Shown: one piece after another, positions 8,684 to 16,109 of the stretch
Numbering within the stretch: position 1 is the stretch's first letter
Layout of the letters: every line of letters starts with the position of its first letter
NCBI RefSeq assembly: GCF_003205835.1
Contig: NZ_CP029773.1
Location: 2,946,501 to 3,010,500, forward strand
Source: Stenotrophomonas maltophilia
Lineage (GTDB): Bacteria; Pseudomonadota; Gammaproteobacteria; Xanthomonadales; Xanthomonadaceae
Length of the DNA: 64,000 nucleotides
Reading direction: 5' to 3'
Program-made: the position numbers and the translations under genes
The notes under the pieces: generated by a model
Database searches by the model: none
Told to the model about the DNA's origin: nothing
The model's input: the letters and a program-made list of their open reading frames with translations, nothing else

Positions 8684-9520
8684 TCAGCGCGGGCCCAGCA
8701 CCGTCTGCAGGTCTGTACCCTGCGGCAGGCCGGCGCGACGCTGCACCTGGCCCTGTGCGTCCTGGAACAGGATGCCCGGCGTGCCCTGGAAGCCCATCTC
8801 GATCATCAGCACCTGATTGGCGTCGAGCTTGCCAGCGATCTCGCGGCTGATGTTCGGCAGCGCCTTGATGCCACCGCGATCAAAATCGTGCTCGTTCTGC
8901 AACAGTGCTGCACTCGGGTCACGCGCGGCGAGGATCGCCGCGGCCTTGGCCGGGCTGTCCTCGCGGATCACGCCAACCATGATGTGACGCAGCTGCACCT
9001 TGCCGGCATCAACCCACGGCCGTGCCGCTTCCCAGAACTTGTGGCAGTACGGGCAGTTGGCATCGCTGAAGGTATAGACCACGCGCGGCGCGTCGGCCTT
9101 GCCATCACGTACCCACGCACTGGCTTCCAGCTTGGTCCACATCTTGGCCGACATCGGCGCGGCGACCAGCTTCTCGACGGCCTCGGCGGCCACGTCGTTG
9201 CCCTCGGCATCGAACAGGCTGCCTACCAGTACGTGCTTGCCGTCGGCGGTGACGTAGGCCGCGGCCGGTTGCTGGCCGCCCACCACACCCGCAAAGCCGC
9301 GCAGGCCACCCGGTGCATCGAACTCGGCAACGACCTCGAAACCGTGCTTCTCGATGCCCTTCAGCACGGCCGGACGGTCGCCCTTGGTGGCAGCGGCCGG
9401 AGCAGTTGCTGCCGGGGCCGTCTTGCCCGGCGGGGTCTGGGCCTGGCTGCAGGCGGCCAATGCCAGCATGACCGGCAGCAACAGCACCGCCGGAGCGATG
9501 CGCATGGAAGTCGACAACAT
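8684..9520 (-). CDS. dsbG: Thiol:disulfide isomerase/chaperone, DsbG-type lipoprotein
   Basis: 278 aa. The N-terminus is a lipoprotein signal with lipobox LAAC (Cys24), so the protein should be anchored in the periplasm, unlike soluble E. coli DsbG. A DsbC/DsbG dimerisation domain (about 48-120) is followed by a thioredoxin fold with active site CPYC (Cys156-Cys159) in FSDANCPYCHKFW; CPYC is the DsbG form (DsbC has CGYC). The cis-Pro loop is GTPGILF. It would rescue sulfenylated or mis-bridged periplasmic thiols. GGAG precedes the ATG at 9520. The gene lies 30 bases downstream of a membrane TlpA-like gene that could keep it reduced. Confidence 0.88.
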   Translation of the reverse strand: MLSTSMRIAPAVLLLPVMLALAACSQAQTPPGKTAPAATAPAAATKGDRPAVLKGIEKHGFEVVAEFDAPGGLRGFAGVVGGQQPAAAYVTADGKHVLVGSLFDAEGNDVAAEAVEKLVAAPMSAKMWTKLEASAWVRDGKADAPRVVYTFSDANCPYCHKFWEAARPWVDAGKVQLRHIMVGVIREDSPAKAAAILAARDPSAALLQNEHDFDRGGIKALPNISREIAGKLDANQVLMIEMGFQGTPGILFQDAQGQVQRRAGLPQGTDLQTVLGPR

Positions 9521-9550
9521 GGGAACTCCGTAGTGAGATGCCCGCGCAGG

Positions 9551-10354
9551 CTACCGCAGCCGGCGCAGTTTGTGTTCAAGGCCGGCCGCAGTCAGTTCGC
9601 CCAGGTGCAGTTCACGCAGGCGCCCATCGGCACCGAAAAAGAGCGTGGAAGGATACGCCTGCACGCCGAGCACGGTTGAAGCGGCAGCGTCATCATCCAG
9701 CAACACGTTGCCCAGCATCAGTCGTTCGCTGGCAAGGAAACCCTGGACCTCCTCCAGGGTTTCGCCCTGGTTGAGGAATACGAACTGCACGTCATCATGT
9801 GCCTGTTGTGCCGCCGCCAGCACCGGCATCTCACGGCGGCAGGGCCCGCACCATGTGGCCCACAGATTCAGCACCAGCGGCTTGCCGCGGAACTGCTGCA
9901 GATCGATACGATCGCCTTGAAGGTCCGCCACCTGCAGCGCCGGCAACGGCATCTGCCGCTCCTGCCAGGCCGACAGCAGCAGGCCACCACCCGCCCAGAG
10001 CAGCACGCCAATCAGAGCGCTGGCCAGCACCGGCGCACGCAGCGCAGGCCACCGCCGCAAGCGCCACAACCCCCAGGCCAGACCTGCCACCAGCACCACC
10101 GCCAGGTGATAGCCGCCGTCGGCGATCTGCAGAATGCCCCAGGGCGCCTCGCGGTAGAGCGCGAAGTTCAGGGCGACAAAACTGATGCGGCCACACAACA
10201 GGCCGATCAACAGCATGTCCAACACCATGCTTGCTGCCGATGGCAGCGGCGCTTCGCCTTTCCTGCGTGGCCACAGACGGGCAACAGCCATGGCCAGCAA
10301 CATGCAAACGAGGATCAACACTACCGGCATGGGAACCGGTCCAACACTCGACAT
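9551..10354 (-). CDS. TlpA-like thioredoxin with N-terminal membrane domain
   Basis: 267 aa. The first ~130 residues hold about four hydrophobic helices (8-24, 42-63, 80-98, 108-128). A periplasmic thioredoxin domain with WCGPC (Cys169-Cys172) in LVLNLWATWCGPCRREMPVL follows, with the cis-Pro in QAYPSTLFF. The long membrane part is unusual for TlpA, which normally has one anchor. It might itself take electrons across the membrane, but I see only one membrane Cys (Cys54), which argues against a DsbD-like relay. A GGTGGG site precedes the ATG. It is followed at 30 bases by dsbG, so the pair probably forms a periplasmic disulfide-reducing module. Confidence 0.82.
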   Translation of the reverse strand: MSSVGPVPMPVVLILVCMLLAMAVARLWPRRKGEAPLPSAASMVLDMLLIGLLCGRISFVALNFALYREAPWGILQIADGGYHLAVVLVAGLAWGLWRLRRWPALRAPVLASALIGVLLWAGGGLLLSAWQERQMPLPALQVADLQGDRIDLQQFRGKPLVLNLWATWCGPCRREMPVLAAAQQAHDDVQFVFLNQGETLEEVQGFLASERLMLGNVLLDDDAAASTVLGVQAYPSTLFFGADGRLRELHLGELTAAGLEHKLRRLR

Positions 10355-10434
10355 CAGCCCACCTGCTCAATCGTCCACTGCCTGCATGGTCGAAGCGTCG
10401 CGCCCAGGTTGCAAGCGCTGCCCGACATCAGGCA

Positions 10435-11502
10435 TCAGGCGGCACTTCGGCCCAACTGCACACCCGACGGTGCCTGCAACCCCCGCAGGCTGCCTGCGAC
10501 CGAGGGCATCAGGGGCCGCTCACGCCGCTTGCTGTTGACGTGGCGGCGATAGTTGGCCGGTGTCATTCCCACGATACGAAGGAACAGGCGACGGAAAGCG
10601 CTCTGATCGGCATAGCCCACGCCCCAGGCGACTTCGTCGATGCCGCCCCCCTGCTGCAGCAGGGTCTGGGCCTTGGCAATGCGCAGCCGCTGGCAGTATT
10701 CGATCGGGCGCAGACCGGTAGCCCGAAGAAACCGTCGCTGCAGCGTGCGCGGCTCCAACCCGGAAACCTCGCAGATCGCAGCCAGGGTGGCACCTCGTGC
10801 CGCAGTGGTATGCAGCCACCGCTGCGCCTTCAGCACGTCGCGATCACCATGAGCGAAATTGGCACTGAAGCGCTCCAGGTCCTGCTGGATCGGCGCCGGC
10901 ACGGTGATGCCCAGCTGCTGTGCGACAGCGCTGGCCACGCCCTGCCCATGCAGCCGGTACAGCAGGCGCAGGCCGAGGAAGCGCCACGCCTGTGATCCTC
11001 CCACCGTCAGCAGATCGCCATCATCCACCAGCGCCCGCTCACTGGGCACCCAGCTCGCGGCCTGCGCCTGCAGGCCCGGATGACGCCCCAGATCAGGCCC
11101 GCTTACCGTGCGCCCCGCCAGCAACCCGGCGCGCGCCAGCACGCTGACCCCGTCGCTGGCGGCGGCCAGCAGACTGCCACCGTCGTAGTGCGCGCGCAGC
11201 CAGTCCAGCAGCACTTCCTCGGCACGCAGGCAGGCACCTGCGCTGATCTGGCCGGGAACAGCGATCACCGCCGGAATGGCTGCATCGAGCATTTCCGCAC
11301 CGGCGATGCGATGTACGCCAGTCTGGCTGGCCGGCACGATCCAGCGTGTGACCACCACGCGCTTGAACGGCCGACGCTGCTGCTGGGCCAGGCGATTGGC
11401 GACGTGCGCCATCTCCGCCAGCACCGAAGCGGCGGACGGATCGCCTCCGGGATACTCGACCACCGCGACCTCGACGAATCCCTCGTTCCTGATTCCATCC
11501 AC
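10435..11502 (-). CDS. GlxA-like AraC-family transcriptional regulator
   Basis: 355 aa. The N-terminal half (about 5-190) is a DJ-1/PfpI-like amidotransferase-fold sensor, with AIPAVIAVPG and LLAAASDGVSVLARAGLLAG (the nucleophile-elbow region lacks a Cys). The C-terminal ~100 residues are an AraC double helix-turn-helix: ATLAAICEVSGLEPRTLQRRF, then the conserved EVAWGVGYADQSAFRRLF. Such proteins often control amine or betaine catabolism; no target is adjacent. I chose GTG at 11502 because AGGAGG lies six bases upstream; the longer ATG start at 11532 would place that ribosome site inside the gene. It is divergent from the MerR gene, 186 bases apart. Confidence 0.85.
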   Translation of the reverse strand: MDGIRNEGFVEVAVVEYPGGDPSAASVLAEMAHVANRLAQQQRRPFKRVVVTRWIVPASQTGVHRIAGAEMLDAAIPAVIAVPGQISAGACLRAEEVLLDWLRAHYDGGSLLAAASDGVSVLARAGLLAGRTVSGPDLGRHPGLQAQAASWVPSERALVDDGDLLTVGGSQAWRFLGLRLLYRLHGQGVASAVAQQLGITVPAPIQQDLERFSANFAHGDRDVLKAQRWLHTTAARGATLAAICEVSGLEPRTLQRRFLRATGLRPIEYCQRLRIAKAQTLLQQGGGIDEVAWGVGYADQSAFRRLFLRIVGMTPANYRRHVNSKRRERPLMPSVAGSLRGLQAPSGVQLGRSAA

Positions 11503-11627
11503 TGACCACCTCCTCGGTTCGTTGCAGGCCATCGAATGGCCGTTTCAGGCGAAGGGTAGGAACTGGTCCAGCGGCAGGGCTATGAAGAAAGTTGCAAAGT
11601 GCGCTGAATACGCACATCGCTGCAAAG

Positions 11628-11661
11628 CCTTGACTCTCGACCAGACTCAAGGCTTCACAAT
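11628..11661 (+). promoter_or_regulatory. MerR-type operator/promoter
   Basis: Near-perfect dyad CCTTGACTC-7-GACTCAAGG (11628-11652) sits between a -35 TTGACT (11630-11635) and a -10 near TCACAA(T) (11655-11661). The spacer is 19-20 bases, the over-long spacing of MerR-controlled promoters. It lies 28 bases upstream of the MerR start codon, so the regulator is probably autoregulated. Confidence 0.72.
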
Positions 11662-11688
11662 GGCCGGCAGCCCCCGCAGGAATCCGCC

Positions 11689-12099
11689 ATGAACATTGGA
11701 CAACTGGCCCGCCAGGCAGGCGTGCCGATCGATACGGTCCGCTACTACGAACGCCAGCAGCTGCTGCCGACGGCGGCCCGCTCGGCCGGGGGTTACCGCA
11801 TCTTCGGCGAGCCGGATCTGCGCCGGCTGCGCTTCATCCGCCGCGCCAAGGCACTGGGCTTCAGCCTGGAGGAGATCGGAGAACTGCTCGCGCTCAGTGA
11901 TCGCCACCAGCAGGACATGGGCAGCGTGCGCGACACCGCGCAGGCCCGCCTGCAGGACATCGCACAACGGATGGCCGAACTGCAGCGCATGCACATCGCG
12001 CTGTCGCAGCTGGTCGACGCCTGCCCCGGCCATGGCGCGCTGGACCAGTGCCCGATCCTGGCCGCTCTGACCGACGACACCACGGCCGCAGGCGACTGA
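11689..12099 (+). CDS. MerR-family metal-responsive regulator (CueR/ZntR-like)
   Basis: 136 aa. It starts MNIGQLARQAGVPIDTVRYYERQQLL, the canonical MerR winged helix (1-70), followed by a dimerisation coiled coil (about 80-115) and a metal-loop region DACPGHGALDQCPI with two Cys spaced like CueR/ZntR. By eye the residue aligned with ZntR Cys79 (Ser77 in CueR) is a Met, so metal specificity is not obvious; Cu(I), Zn or Cd are all possible. Its own promoter carries a 19-20 bp spaced dyad. No metal pump is adjacent, so targets must lie elsewhere. It reads toward the tRNA array 89 bases downstream. Confidence 0.85.
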   Translation: MNIGQLARQAGVPIDTVRYYERQQLLPTAARSAGGYRIFGEPDLRRLRFIRRAKALGFSLEEIGELLALSDRHQQDMGSVRDTAQARLQDIAQRMAELQRMHIALSQLVDACPGHGALDQCPILAALTDDTTAAGD

Positions 12100-12141
12100 C
12101 ATCGGCCTCGCAACACGCGTGAAGAAAAGTGCAACAAATGC

Positions 12142-12170
12142 TTGCCAACCCCCTGGGGCAAGGCTATTAT
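12142..12170 (+). promoter_or_regulatory. Promoter of the first tRNA-Ala/Glu pair
   Basis: TTGCCA (12142-12147), 17-base spacer, TATTAT (12165-12170), ending 18 bases upstream of the first tRNA-Ala. It is a good sigma-70 match in an otherwise GC-rich gap. Confidence 0.7.
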
Positions 12171-12188
12171 TTCGCTCCTCAGCGACGT

Positions 12189-12264
12189 GGGGCCATAGCT
12201 CAGCTGGGAGAGCGCCTGCATGGCATGCAGGAGGTCAGCGGTTCGATCCCGCTTGGCTCCACCA
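12189..12264 (+). tRNA. tRNA-Ala(GGC), copy 1
   Basis: 76 nt including encoded CCA. Acceptor GGGGCCA pairs with TGGCTCC (one G-U). The anticodon stem CCTGC/GCAGG encloses loop ATGGCAT, giving anticodon GGC. T-loop TTCGATC. Confidence 0.96.
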
Positions 12265-12318
12265 ATCTTTCGGCATTAGGCCGTCGAAAGGTCGCTAAAG
12301 AACATTGATGAGAATTGC

Positions 12319-12394
12319 GTCCCCATCGTCTAGAGGCCTAGGACATCACCCTTTCACGGTGGCGACCGGGGTTCGAATCCCCGTGGGGACGCCA
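12319..12394 (+). tRNA. tRNA-Glu(TTC), copy 1
   Basis: 76 nt including CCA. Acceptor GTCCCCA pairs with TGGGGAC. The anticodon loop CTTTCAC gives TTC. T-loop TTCGAAT. Confidence 0.96.
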
Positions 12395-12412
12395 CTCATC
12401 ACGAACAACGAG

Positions 12413-12439
12413 GACCCGGCCGATAACCGGGTCTTTTTT
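12413..12439 (+). terminator. Terminator after the first tRNA pair
   Basis: GACCCGG, seven-base loop, CCGGGTC, then TTTTTT, 18 bases after tRNA-Glu copy 1. It isolates the first Ala-Glu pair from the next two. Confidence 0.85.
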
Positions 12440-12532
12440 GTTCACCGCCTACCGGCATTCAGCTTGTGGCGTTGCGGTTCCCCTGCCCTCGTGGCTGCGG
12501 TTGAACCGGAACGAAAAAAGTTCAAAAAAGAC

Positions 12533-12561
12533 TTCCACAAACGTGAACACGCAGGTATGAT
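12533..12561 (+). promoter_or_regulatory. Promoter of the second and third tRNA pairs
   Basis: TATGAT (12556-12561) with a weak -35 TTCCAC 17 bases upstream, inside an A-rich stretch, 17 bases before tRNA-Ala copy 2. The -10 is convincing; the -35 is only partial. Confidence 0.55.
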
Positions 12562-12578
12562 AGGCGGCTCGGTAACAC

Positions 12579-12654
12579 GGGGCCATAGCTCAGCTGGGAG
12601 AGCGCCTGCATGGCATGCAGGAGGTCAGCGGTTCGATCCCGCTTGGCTCCACCA
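12579..12654 (+). tRNA. tRNA-Ala(GGC), copy 2
   Basis: Identical in sequence to copy 1, 76 nt with CCA. Confidence 0.96.
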
Positions 12655-12703
12655 CTTTCGACATTAGGCCGTCGAAGGTTCTACAACTTGAAGTTTTTCG
12701 TGC

Positions 12704-12779
12704 GTCCCCATCGTCTAGAGGCCTAGGACATCACCCTTTCACGGTGGCGACCGGGGTTCGAATCCCCGTGGGGACGCCA
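12704..12779 (+). tRNA. tRNA-Glu(TTC), copy 2
   Basis: Identical to copy 1. The Ala-Glu spacer (49 nt) shares a CATTAGGCCGTCGAA hairpin segment with the other spacers, showing tandem duplication of the whole unit. Confidence 0.96.
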
Positions 12780-12824
12780 GTTTCAAAACGGACTCTGCTC
12801 CCGGCAGATCATCCGGAGTTTCAT

Positions 12825-12900
12825 GGGGCCATAGCTCAGCTGGGAGAGCGCCTGCATGGCATGCAGGAGGTCAGCGGTTCGATCCCGCTTGGCTCCACCA
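12825..12900 (+). tRNA. tRNA-Ala(GGC), copy 3
   Basis: Identical to copies 1 and 2. No promoter or terminator is visible in the 45-base gap before it, so it is probably co-transcribed with pair 2. Confidence 0.96.
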
Positions 12901-12947
12901 CTTCGACATTAGGCCGTCGAAGGATCTACAACTTGAAGTTTTCGTGC

Positions 12948-13023
12948 GTCCCCATCGTCTAGAGGCCTAGGACATCACCCTTTCACGGTGGCGACCGGGG
13001 TTCGAATCCCCGTGGGGACGCCA
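12948..13023 (+). tRNA. tRNA-Glu(TTC), copy 3
   Basis: Identical to copies 1 and 2; last gene of the array, followed 11 bases later by a terminator. Confidence 0.96.
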
Positions 13024-13034
13024 ATTCTTTAAAA

Positions 13035-13057
13035 CCCCGGCTTCGGCCGGGGTTTTT
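13035..13057 (+). terminator. Terminator of the tRNA array
   Basis: CCCCGGC-TTCG-GCCGGGG with a stable UUCG tetraloop, then TTTTTCTTT. Strong intrinsic terminator. Confidence 0.92.
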
Positions 13058-13130
13058 CTTTGTCTGCGATCTGCCATCCAGCCCGCCCCCATCCACGCAG
13101 GGCGTGGATGGCTTCATCCTCGACCACACC

Positions 13131-13547
13131 TCAGAACCGGCGATACATCCCGATCGATGCCGGCGCGGTGGGCGCGAAGCCAAACTGCGCATACAACCGG
13201 TGCGCTTCACCATCGGCAAGCAGGCTGACGTACGCCGATGGCGGCAGGTTCGCCTGCATCCAGCCATCCAGGCGACGCATCACTTCCTTGCCCAGGCCCT
13301 GCCCCTGCAGCCGCGGCAACACGGCGATATCGCAGACCTGCAGGTGGCAGCCACCATCACCGACGATGCGCCCCATCGCTACCAGCTCACTGCCCTGGTA
13401 CGCACAGACACCAAACAGCGTATTGGGCAGTGCGCACGCTGCGGCCTCCTGGCTCTTGGCACTGAGGCCCGACAGCACGCGCAGCTGGCAGTAGTCCTCG
13501 ACCGTGGGCACGGCCTCGCGGAACTGGCAGGCGACGGAATCGTTCAT
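13131..13547 (-). CDS. GNAT-family N-acetyltransferase
   Basis: 138 aa single GNAT domain. The acetyl-CoA binding motif A is CDIAVLPRLQGQGLGKEVMRRL (LQGQGLG is the Q/RxxGxG/A loop). The C-terminal half has RLYAQFGFAPTAP, the usual motif B ending in a Tyr/Phe-rich GF. The N-terminus (DSVACQFREAVPTVEDYCQLRV) resembles small-molecule amine acetyltransferases. The substrate is unknown. The ATG at 13547 is preceded by AGGGA; the longer frame upstream only extends through the SRAP gene on the opposite strand. A 10-bp hairpin (13089-13111) lies downstream of its stop. Confidence 0.88.
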   Translation of the reverse strand: MNDSVACQFREAVPTVEDYCQLRVLSGLSAKSQEAAACALPNTLFGVCAYQGSELVAMGRIVGDGGCHLQVCDIAVLPRLQGQGLGKEVMRRLDGWMQANLPPSAYVSLLADGEAHRLYAQFGFAPTAPASIGMYRRF

Positions 13548-13624
13548 GCGGTATCTCCCTGTAGGTCGGGCTATCCTGCCGCATCCACGTCGCAGCTGCT
13601 GCGACCCATGCCGGCAGAACATCC

Positions 13625-14581
13625 ATGTGCTATTCCGCCCTGATCCGCGCCGACTACGCCAAGCTGGTCCGCGAGTTCGGCGCCATCCTGTCGCTGGAAG
13701 ATTTCGCGGAGCTGTACGCGCATGATCCCGGCAAGAAGCGCCCGAAGACGCCCAAGGCCATGGACGACGGCTTTGCCGCTGCGCGCACCGAGCAGGGCCG
13801 CGACATCGTGGCAAAGATCCAGCAATGGCACGCGCAGGAACGTCACGATCTCGAGGCGGAGCTGGCGCGCCAGCGCGAACGACGCGATATCGCCAACGCC
13901 ACGCTGGCGACCCGCCCCACCCAGAAGGCACGCAACGACCTGCGCGTGGCCGGCAACCGCATCGATCGTGCGCAGGCTCGGCTGGAAGACCTGCACCGGG
14001 TACAGCTGCTGCCGCGCGACAACCGCATTTTCCCCGGCACCTACGCACCGGTGATGGTCAGCGAGGGCGGCAAACGCGTGATCAAGCCGATGCGCTACCA
14101 GTGCCGGCTGCCGGACAAGCCCGCGCGCAACGACGTGCTCTATCCGGGCACCTACAACGCGCGGCGCGACAGCCTGGAAGGCTATTGGCGCGGCGCGTTC
14201 GGCCTGCGTCATGGCGTGGTGGTGGTGCAGGCGTTCTACGAGCACGTCCCCCGACATGCCATCGCCGGGCGCACGCTCGACGCCGGCGAGAAGGAAGATG
14301 ACGTGGTGCTGGAGTTCCGCCCCGATCCACAGCGTGACCTGCTGTTGGCCTGCCTCTGGGCCGAATGGGAGGGCCCGGAAGGTCGCCTGCTGTCATTCGC
14401 CACGATCACCGACGCGCCTTCGCACGACGTCGCCGCTGCAGGCCATGATCGCGGCGTGGTGCCGATCCGCAGGGAGCACCTGGACGCCTGGCTCAATCCC
14501 GATCCGGATGACCTGGCCCGGCAATACCGGATTCTCGACGACCGTGAGGACGTCCGCTATGTGTACGAGGAAGTGGGCTGA
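13625..14581 (+). CDS. SOS response-associated peptidase (SRAP/YedK-HMCES family), long variant
   Basis: 318 aa. It starts MCYSAL, so Cys2, the residue that forms a thiazolidine crosslink with abasic sites in YedK and HMCES, is exposed once Met1 is removed. Other active-site motifs are present: YPGTYNARRDSLEG (YNAR), QAFYEHV (catalytic Glu) and AAAGHDRGVVPI (catalytic His plus Arg). It is longer than E. coli YedK (222 aa). The extra length is mostly a charged helical insert at about 35-130 (GRDIVAKIQQWHAQERHD...), likely a coiled coil. It would shield abasic sites in single-stranded DNA. It stands alone; no lexA box was seen upstream. Confidence 0.85.
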   Translation: MCYSALIRADYAKLVREFGAILSLEDFAELYAHDPGKKRPKTPKAMDDGFAAARTEQGRDIVAKIQQWHAQERHDLEAELARQRERRDIANATLATRPTQKARNDLRVAGNRIDRAQARLEDLHRVQLLPRDNRIFPGTYAPVMVSEGGKRVIKPMRYQCRLPDKPARNDVLYPGTYNARRDSLEGYWRGAFGLRHGVVVVQAFYEHVPRHAIAGRTLDAGEKEDDVVLEFRPDPQRDLLLACLWAEWEGPEGRLLSFATITDAPSHDVAAAGHDRGVVPIRREHLDAWLNPDPDDLARQYRILDDREDVRYVYEEVG

Positions 14582-14596
14582 ACACTGCGCGCAGAT

Positions 14597-14625
14597 GAAA
14601 AAACCCCGCCTGGGCGGGGTTCCTG
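14597..14625 (-). terminator. Terminator of the small Cys-rich protein gene
   Basis: CCCCGC-loop-GCGGGG, followed on the minus strand by TTTTTTC. It lies just after the minus-strand stop at 14628 and between convergent genes, so it may serve both. Confidence 0.85.
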
Positions 14626-14627
14626 GA

Positions 14628-14825
14628 TCAGGGATTGCCGCCGCACATCGCCTCTTCGCAGAAGGCCTGTTCCTGCAGGCATTGTTCGACCTCACCGCCC
14701 CGTGCGATACAGCTCTTGTAGAGCTGGAAACAGGGCTGGCCGCACCACGCGGCAGAGGCCGTACCACCGAAGACCGCCATCGAAAGGACACCCGCAGCAA
14801 CCATGCGCTTGATCCACTTCTTCAT
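14628..14825 (-). CDS. Small secreted six-cysteine protein, function unknown
   Basis: 65 aa. A clear signal peptide (KK then AAGVLSMAVFGGTASA) predicts a mature peptide of about 40 residues, rich in Cys (28, 32, 39, 49, 56, 61) and acidic residues. The spacing CX3C-X6-C-X9-C-X6-C-X4-C suggests three disulfides. The start is supported by AAGGAG seven bases upstream, and a perfect intrinsic terminator follows the stop, so it is a genuine separate transcript. I do not recognise the family. The neighbours (SRAP protein, convergent, and a receiver-domain protein upstream) do not suggest a role. A periplasmic or secreted miniprotein is the safest description. Confidence 0.8.
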   Translation of the reverse strand: MKKWIKRMVAAGVLSMAVFGGTASAAWCGQPCFQLYKSCIARGGEVEQCLQEQAFCEEAMCGGNP

Positions 14826-14894
14826 GCCACTCTCCTTGTAGGCCTGAGCATTCAGGCCAGAGCAGCATACGCTCGTGGTCTCCGCCAGAGCCAG

Positions 14895-15275
14895 TCAGGC
14901 CTTGACCCGGGAGCGCCCCACCGCGCGCACCAGCGCCTGGCACAGATCCGCCGACAGGTACGGCTTGACCAGCAGCACGCCAGTCAGCATCGACGCGGGC
15001 AGCTGCTCAGCCAGCATCCCGGTCGCCAGCACGAACGGCACGCCACGTGCCGACAACGCTGCGGCCACCGGTTCGCTGGTCTCGTTCCGCGCCAAGCGGT
15101 AATCGAGCAGCGCCACGTCTGGAGAGCTTTCCTGCAGGAGCCGCAGCGCCTCGTCCACACTCGCTGCAAGCCCGACCACGGTCGCACCGGCGTGCACCAA
15201 CTGCATCTGCAGCAGTGCGGCACTCATCTCGTCGTTCTCTACCACCAGCACCCTCAGGTCCTGCAACACTGTCAT
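14895..15275 (-). CDS. Stand-alone receiver-domain response regulator
   Basis: 126 aa, a single CheY-like receiver and no output domain. It has the acidic pocket E13-N14-D15 (VENDEM), phosphoacceptor Asp58 in ALLDYRLA, Thr85 in VLATGM and Lys104 in LLVKPY. The YRLA-N and GVPFVLATG patterns resemble receivers that pair with hybrid histidine kinases in Xanthomonadaceae. No kinase is adjacent, so it probably acts in a phosphorelay or as a protein-binding switch. It ends 70 bases before the Cys-rich gene, with no terminator seen between, so co-transcription is possible. Upstream, the 132-base gap to tRNA-Leu holds its promoter. Confidence 0.88.
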   Translation of the reverse strand: MTVLQDLRVLVVENDEMSAALLQMQLVHAGATVVGLAASVDEALRLLQESSPDVALLDYRLARNETSEPVAAALSARGVPFVLATGMLAEQLPASMLTGVLLVKPYLSADLCQALVRAVGRSRVKA

Positions 15276-15407
15276 CGGCTACTGCTCCTGGAGGCATTCA
15301 AGCCGCCGCAGTATAGCCACCACAGAGCCGAAGCCGACAGGAAGCGCCCTGTTTGGCCTTGCCTCTATGAAAGGCCTGCCAACCTCGGTTACACTCGCAC
15401 GCTGCCT

Positions 15408-15493
15408 GCCGGTGTGGCGGAATGGTATACGCAGCTGACTCAAAATCAGCCGGGGGTAACCCCATGAAGGTTCGAGTCCTTTCACCGGCACCA
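15408..15493 (+). tRNA. tRNA-Leu(CAA)
   Basis: 86 nt with CCA. Acceptor GCCGGTG pairs with CACCGGC (one G-U type mismatch). The anticodon stem GCTGA/TCAGC encloses CTCAAAA, giving CAA. The long variable arm (CGGGGGTAACCCCATG) is typical of class II tRNAs. Confidence 0.95.
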
Positions 15494-15500
15494 CAGCATC

Positions 15501-15536
15501 AAAGGCCAGGTCCTCGACCTGGCCTTTTGCTTTTCC
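15501..15536 (+). terminator. Terminator after tRNA-Leu
   Basis: AAAGGCCAGGTC-CTC-GACCTGGCCTTT, 12-bp stem, followed by TGCTTTTCC, eight bases after the tRNA. Confidence 0.85.
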
Positions 15537-15563
15537 AGGTCCGGGGCGGCCACACTGCCCGGC

Positions 15564-16109
15564 ATGCCTGCCTCGCGCCTGCCGTCACTTCCAGACACCC
15601 TGCCCGCACGCCTGCGCGCCCTGCGGGTGGATGATGCGGTTGCATGGTCCCGCTACCTCTCTCTACCAGGCGTGATCGAACACACGAGCTGGGGCGACAT
15701 CTCCGAAGCTGCATTGCGCCAGCAGGTCGCCAGCTACCGACCTGCGTCCCCCGACCCGCGCTGGGCGCTGGTGGATGCCCACGATCGCTTGATCGGCACC
15801 TTCGGCCTGAACGGAATCGATCTCCAGCATGGCCGCGGCGAGCTGGCCTATGACCTGGACCCGCACTGGCAGGGACAGGGGCTGGCCACGCAGGCGGCGC
15901 GCGCGGTGCTCGACTGGGGCCATGCGGTACGGTCGCTGACGCGCATCCAGGCGACCGTCCTGGACAGCAACGCCCGCTCGATCGCCGTGCTGGAACGCCT
16001 CGGCATGCAGCGCGAAGGGCTGCTGTGCGCCTATCGCAAGGTGCAGGGCCATCCCCGGAACTTCTGGATGTACGCCCACCTTGAAGGCACCGTCGCGTCA
16101 CCCCTTTGA
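15564..16109 (+). CDS. GNAT N-acetyltransferase, RimJ/RimL type
   Basis: 181 aa. Layout of the RimL/SpeG-like GNAT subgroup: an N-terminal LRALRVDDAVAWSRYLSLPGV (R-x-D-D), a central WALVDAHDRLIGTFGLNGID, motif A ELAYDLDPHWQGQGLATQAARAVLDWG, then ATVLDSNARSIAVLERLGMQREGLL. These enzymes acetylate protein N-termini or small amines. The first ATG (15564) is used; no strong Shine-Dalgarno precedes it and a slightly later start cannot be excluded. It stands directly after the tRNA-Leu terminator and is followed by a diguanylate cyclase gene with its own leader. Confidence 0.86.
   Translation: MPASRLPSLPDTLPARLRALRVDDAVAWSRYLSLPGVIEHTSWGDISEAALRQQVASYRPASPDPRWALVDAHDRLIGTFGLNGIDLQHGRGELAYDLDPHWQGQGLATQAARAVLDWGHAVRSLTRIQATVLDSNARSIAVLERLGMQREGLLCAYRKVQGHPRNFWMYAHLEGTVASPL

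Noticed and set aside
12305..12962. Repeated open frames containing RASPSSRGLGHHPFTVATGVRIPVG
   Set aside because: They are translations of tRNA-Ala and tRNA-Glu genes, not proteins.
12189..13023. tRNA array as a CRISPR-like repeat or genomic-island attachment site
   Set aside because: The repeats are complete tRNAs with cloverleaf structure; no integrase, cas gene or partial tRNA 3' copy was seen in the window.
13089..13111. Hairpin CCATCCACGC/GCGTGGATGG as a terminator of the GNAT gene
   Set aside because: A perfect stem but no T-run on either strand; it could be a repeat or stability hairpin, so it is not listed as a terminator.
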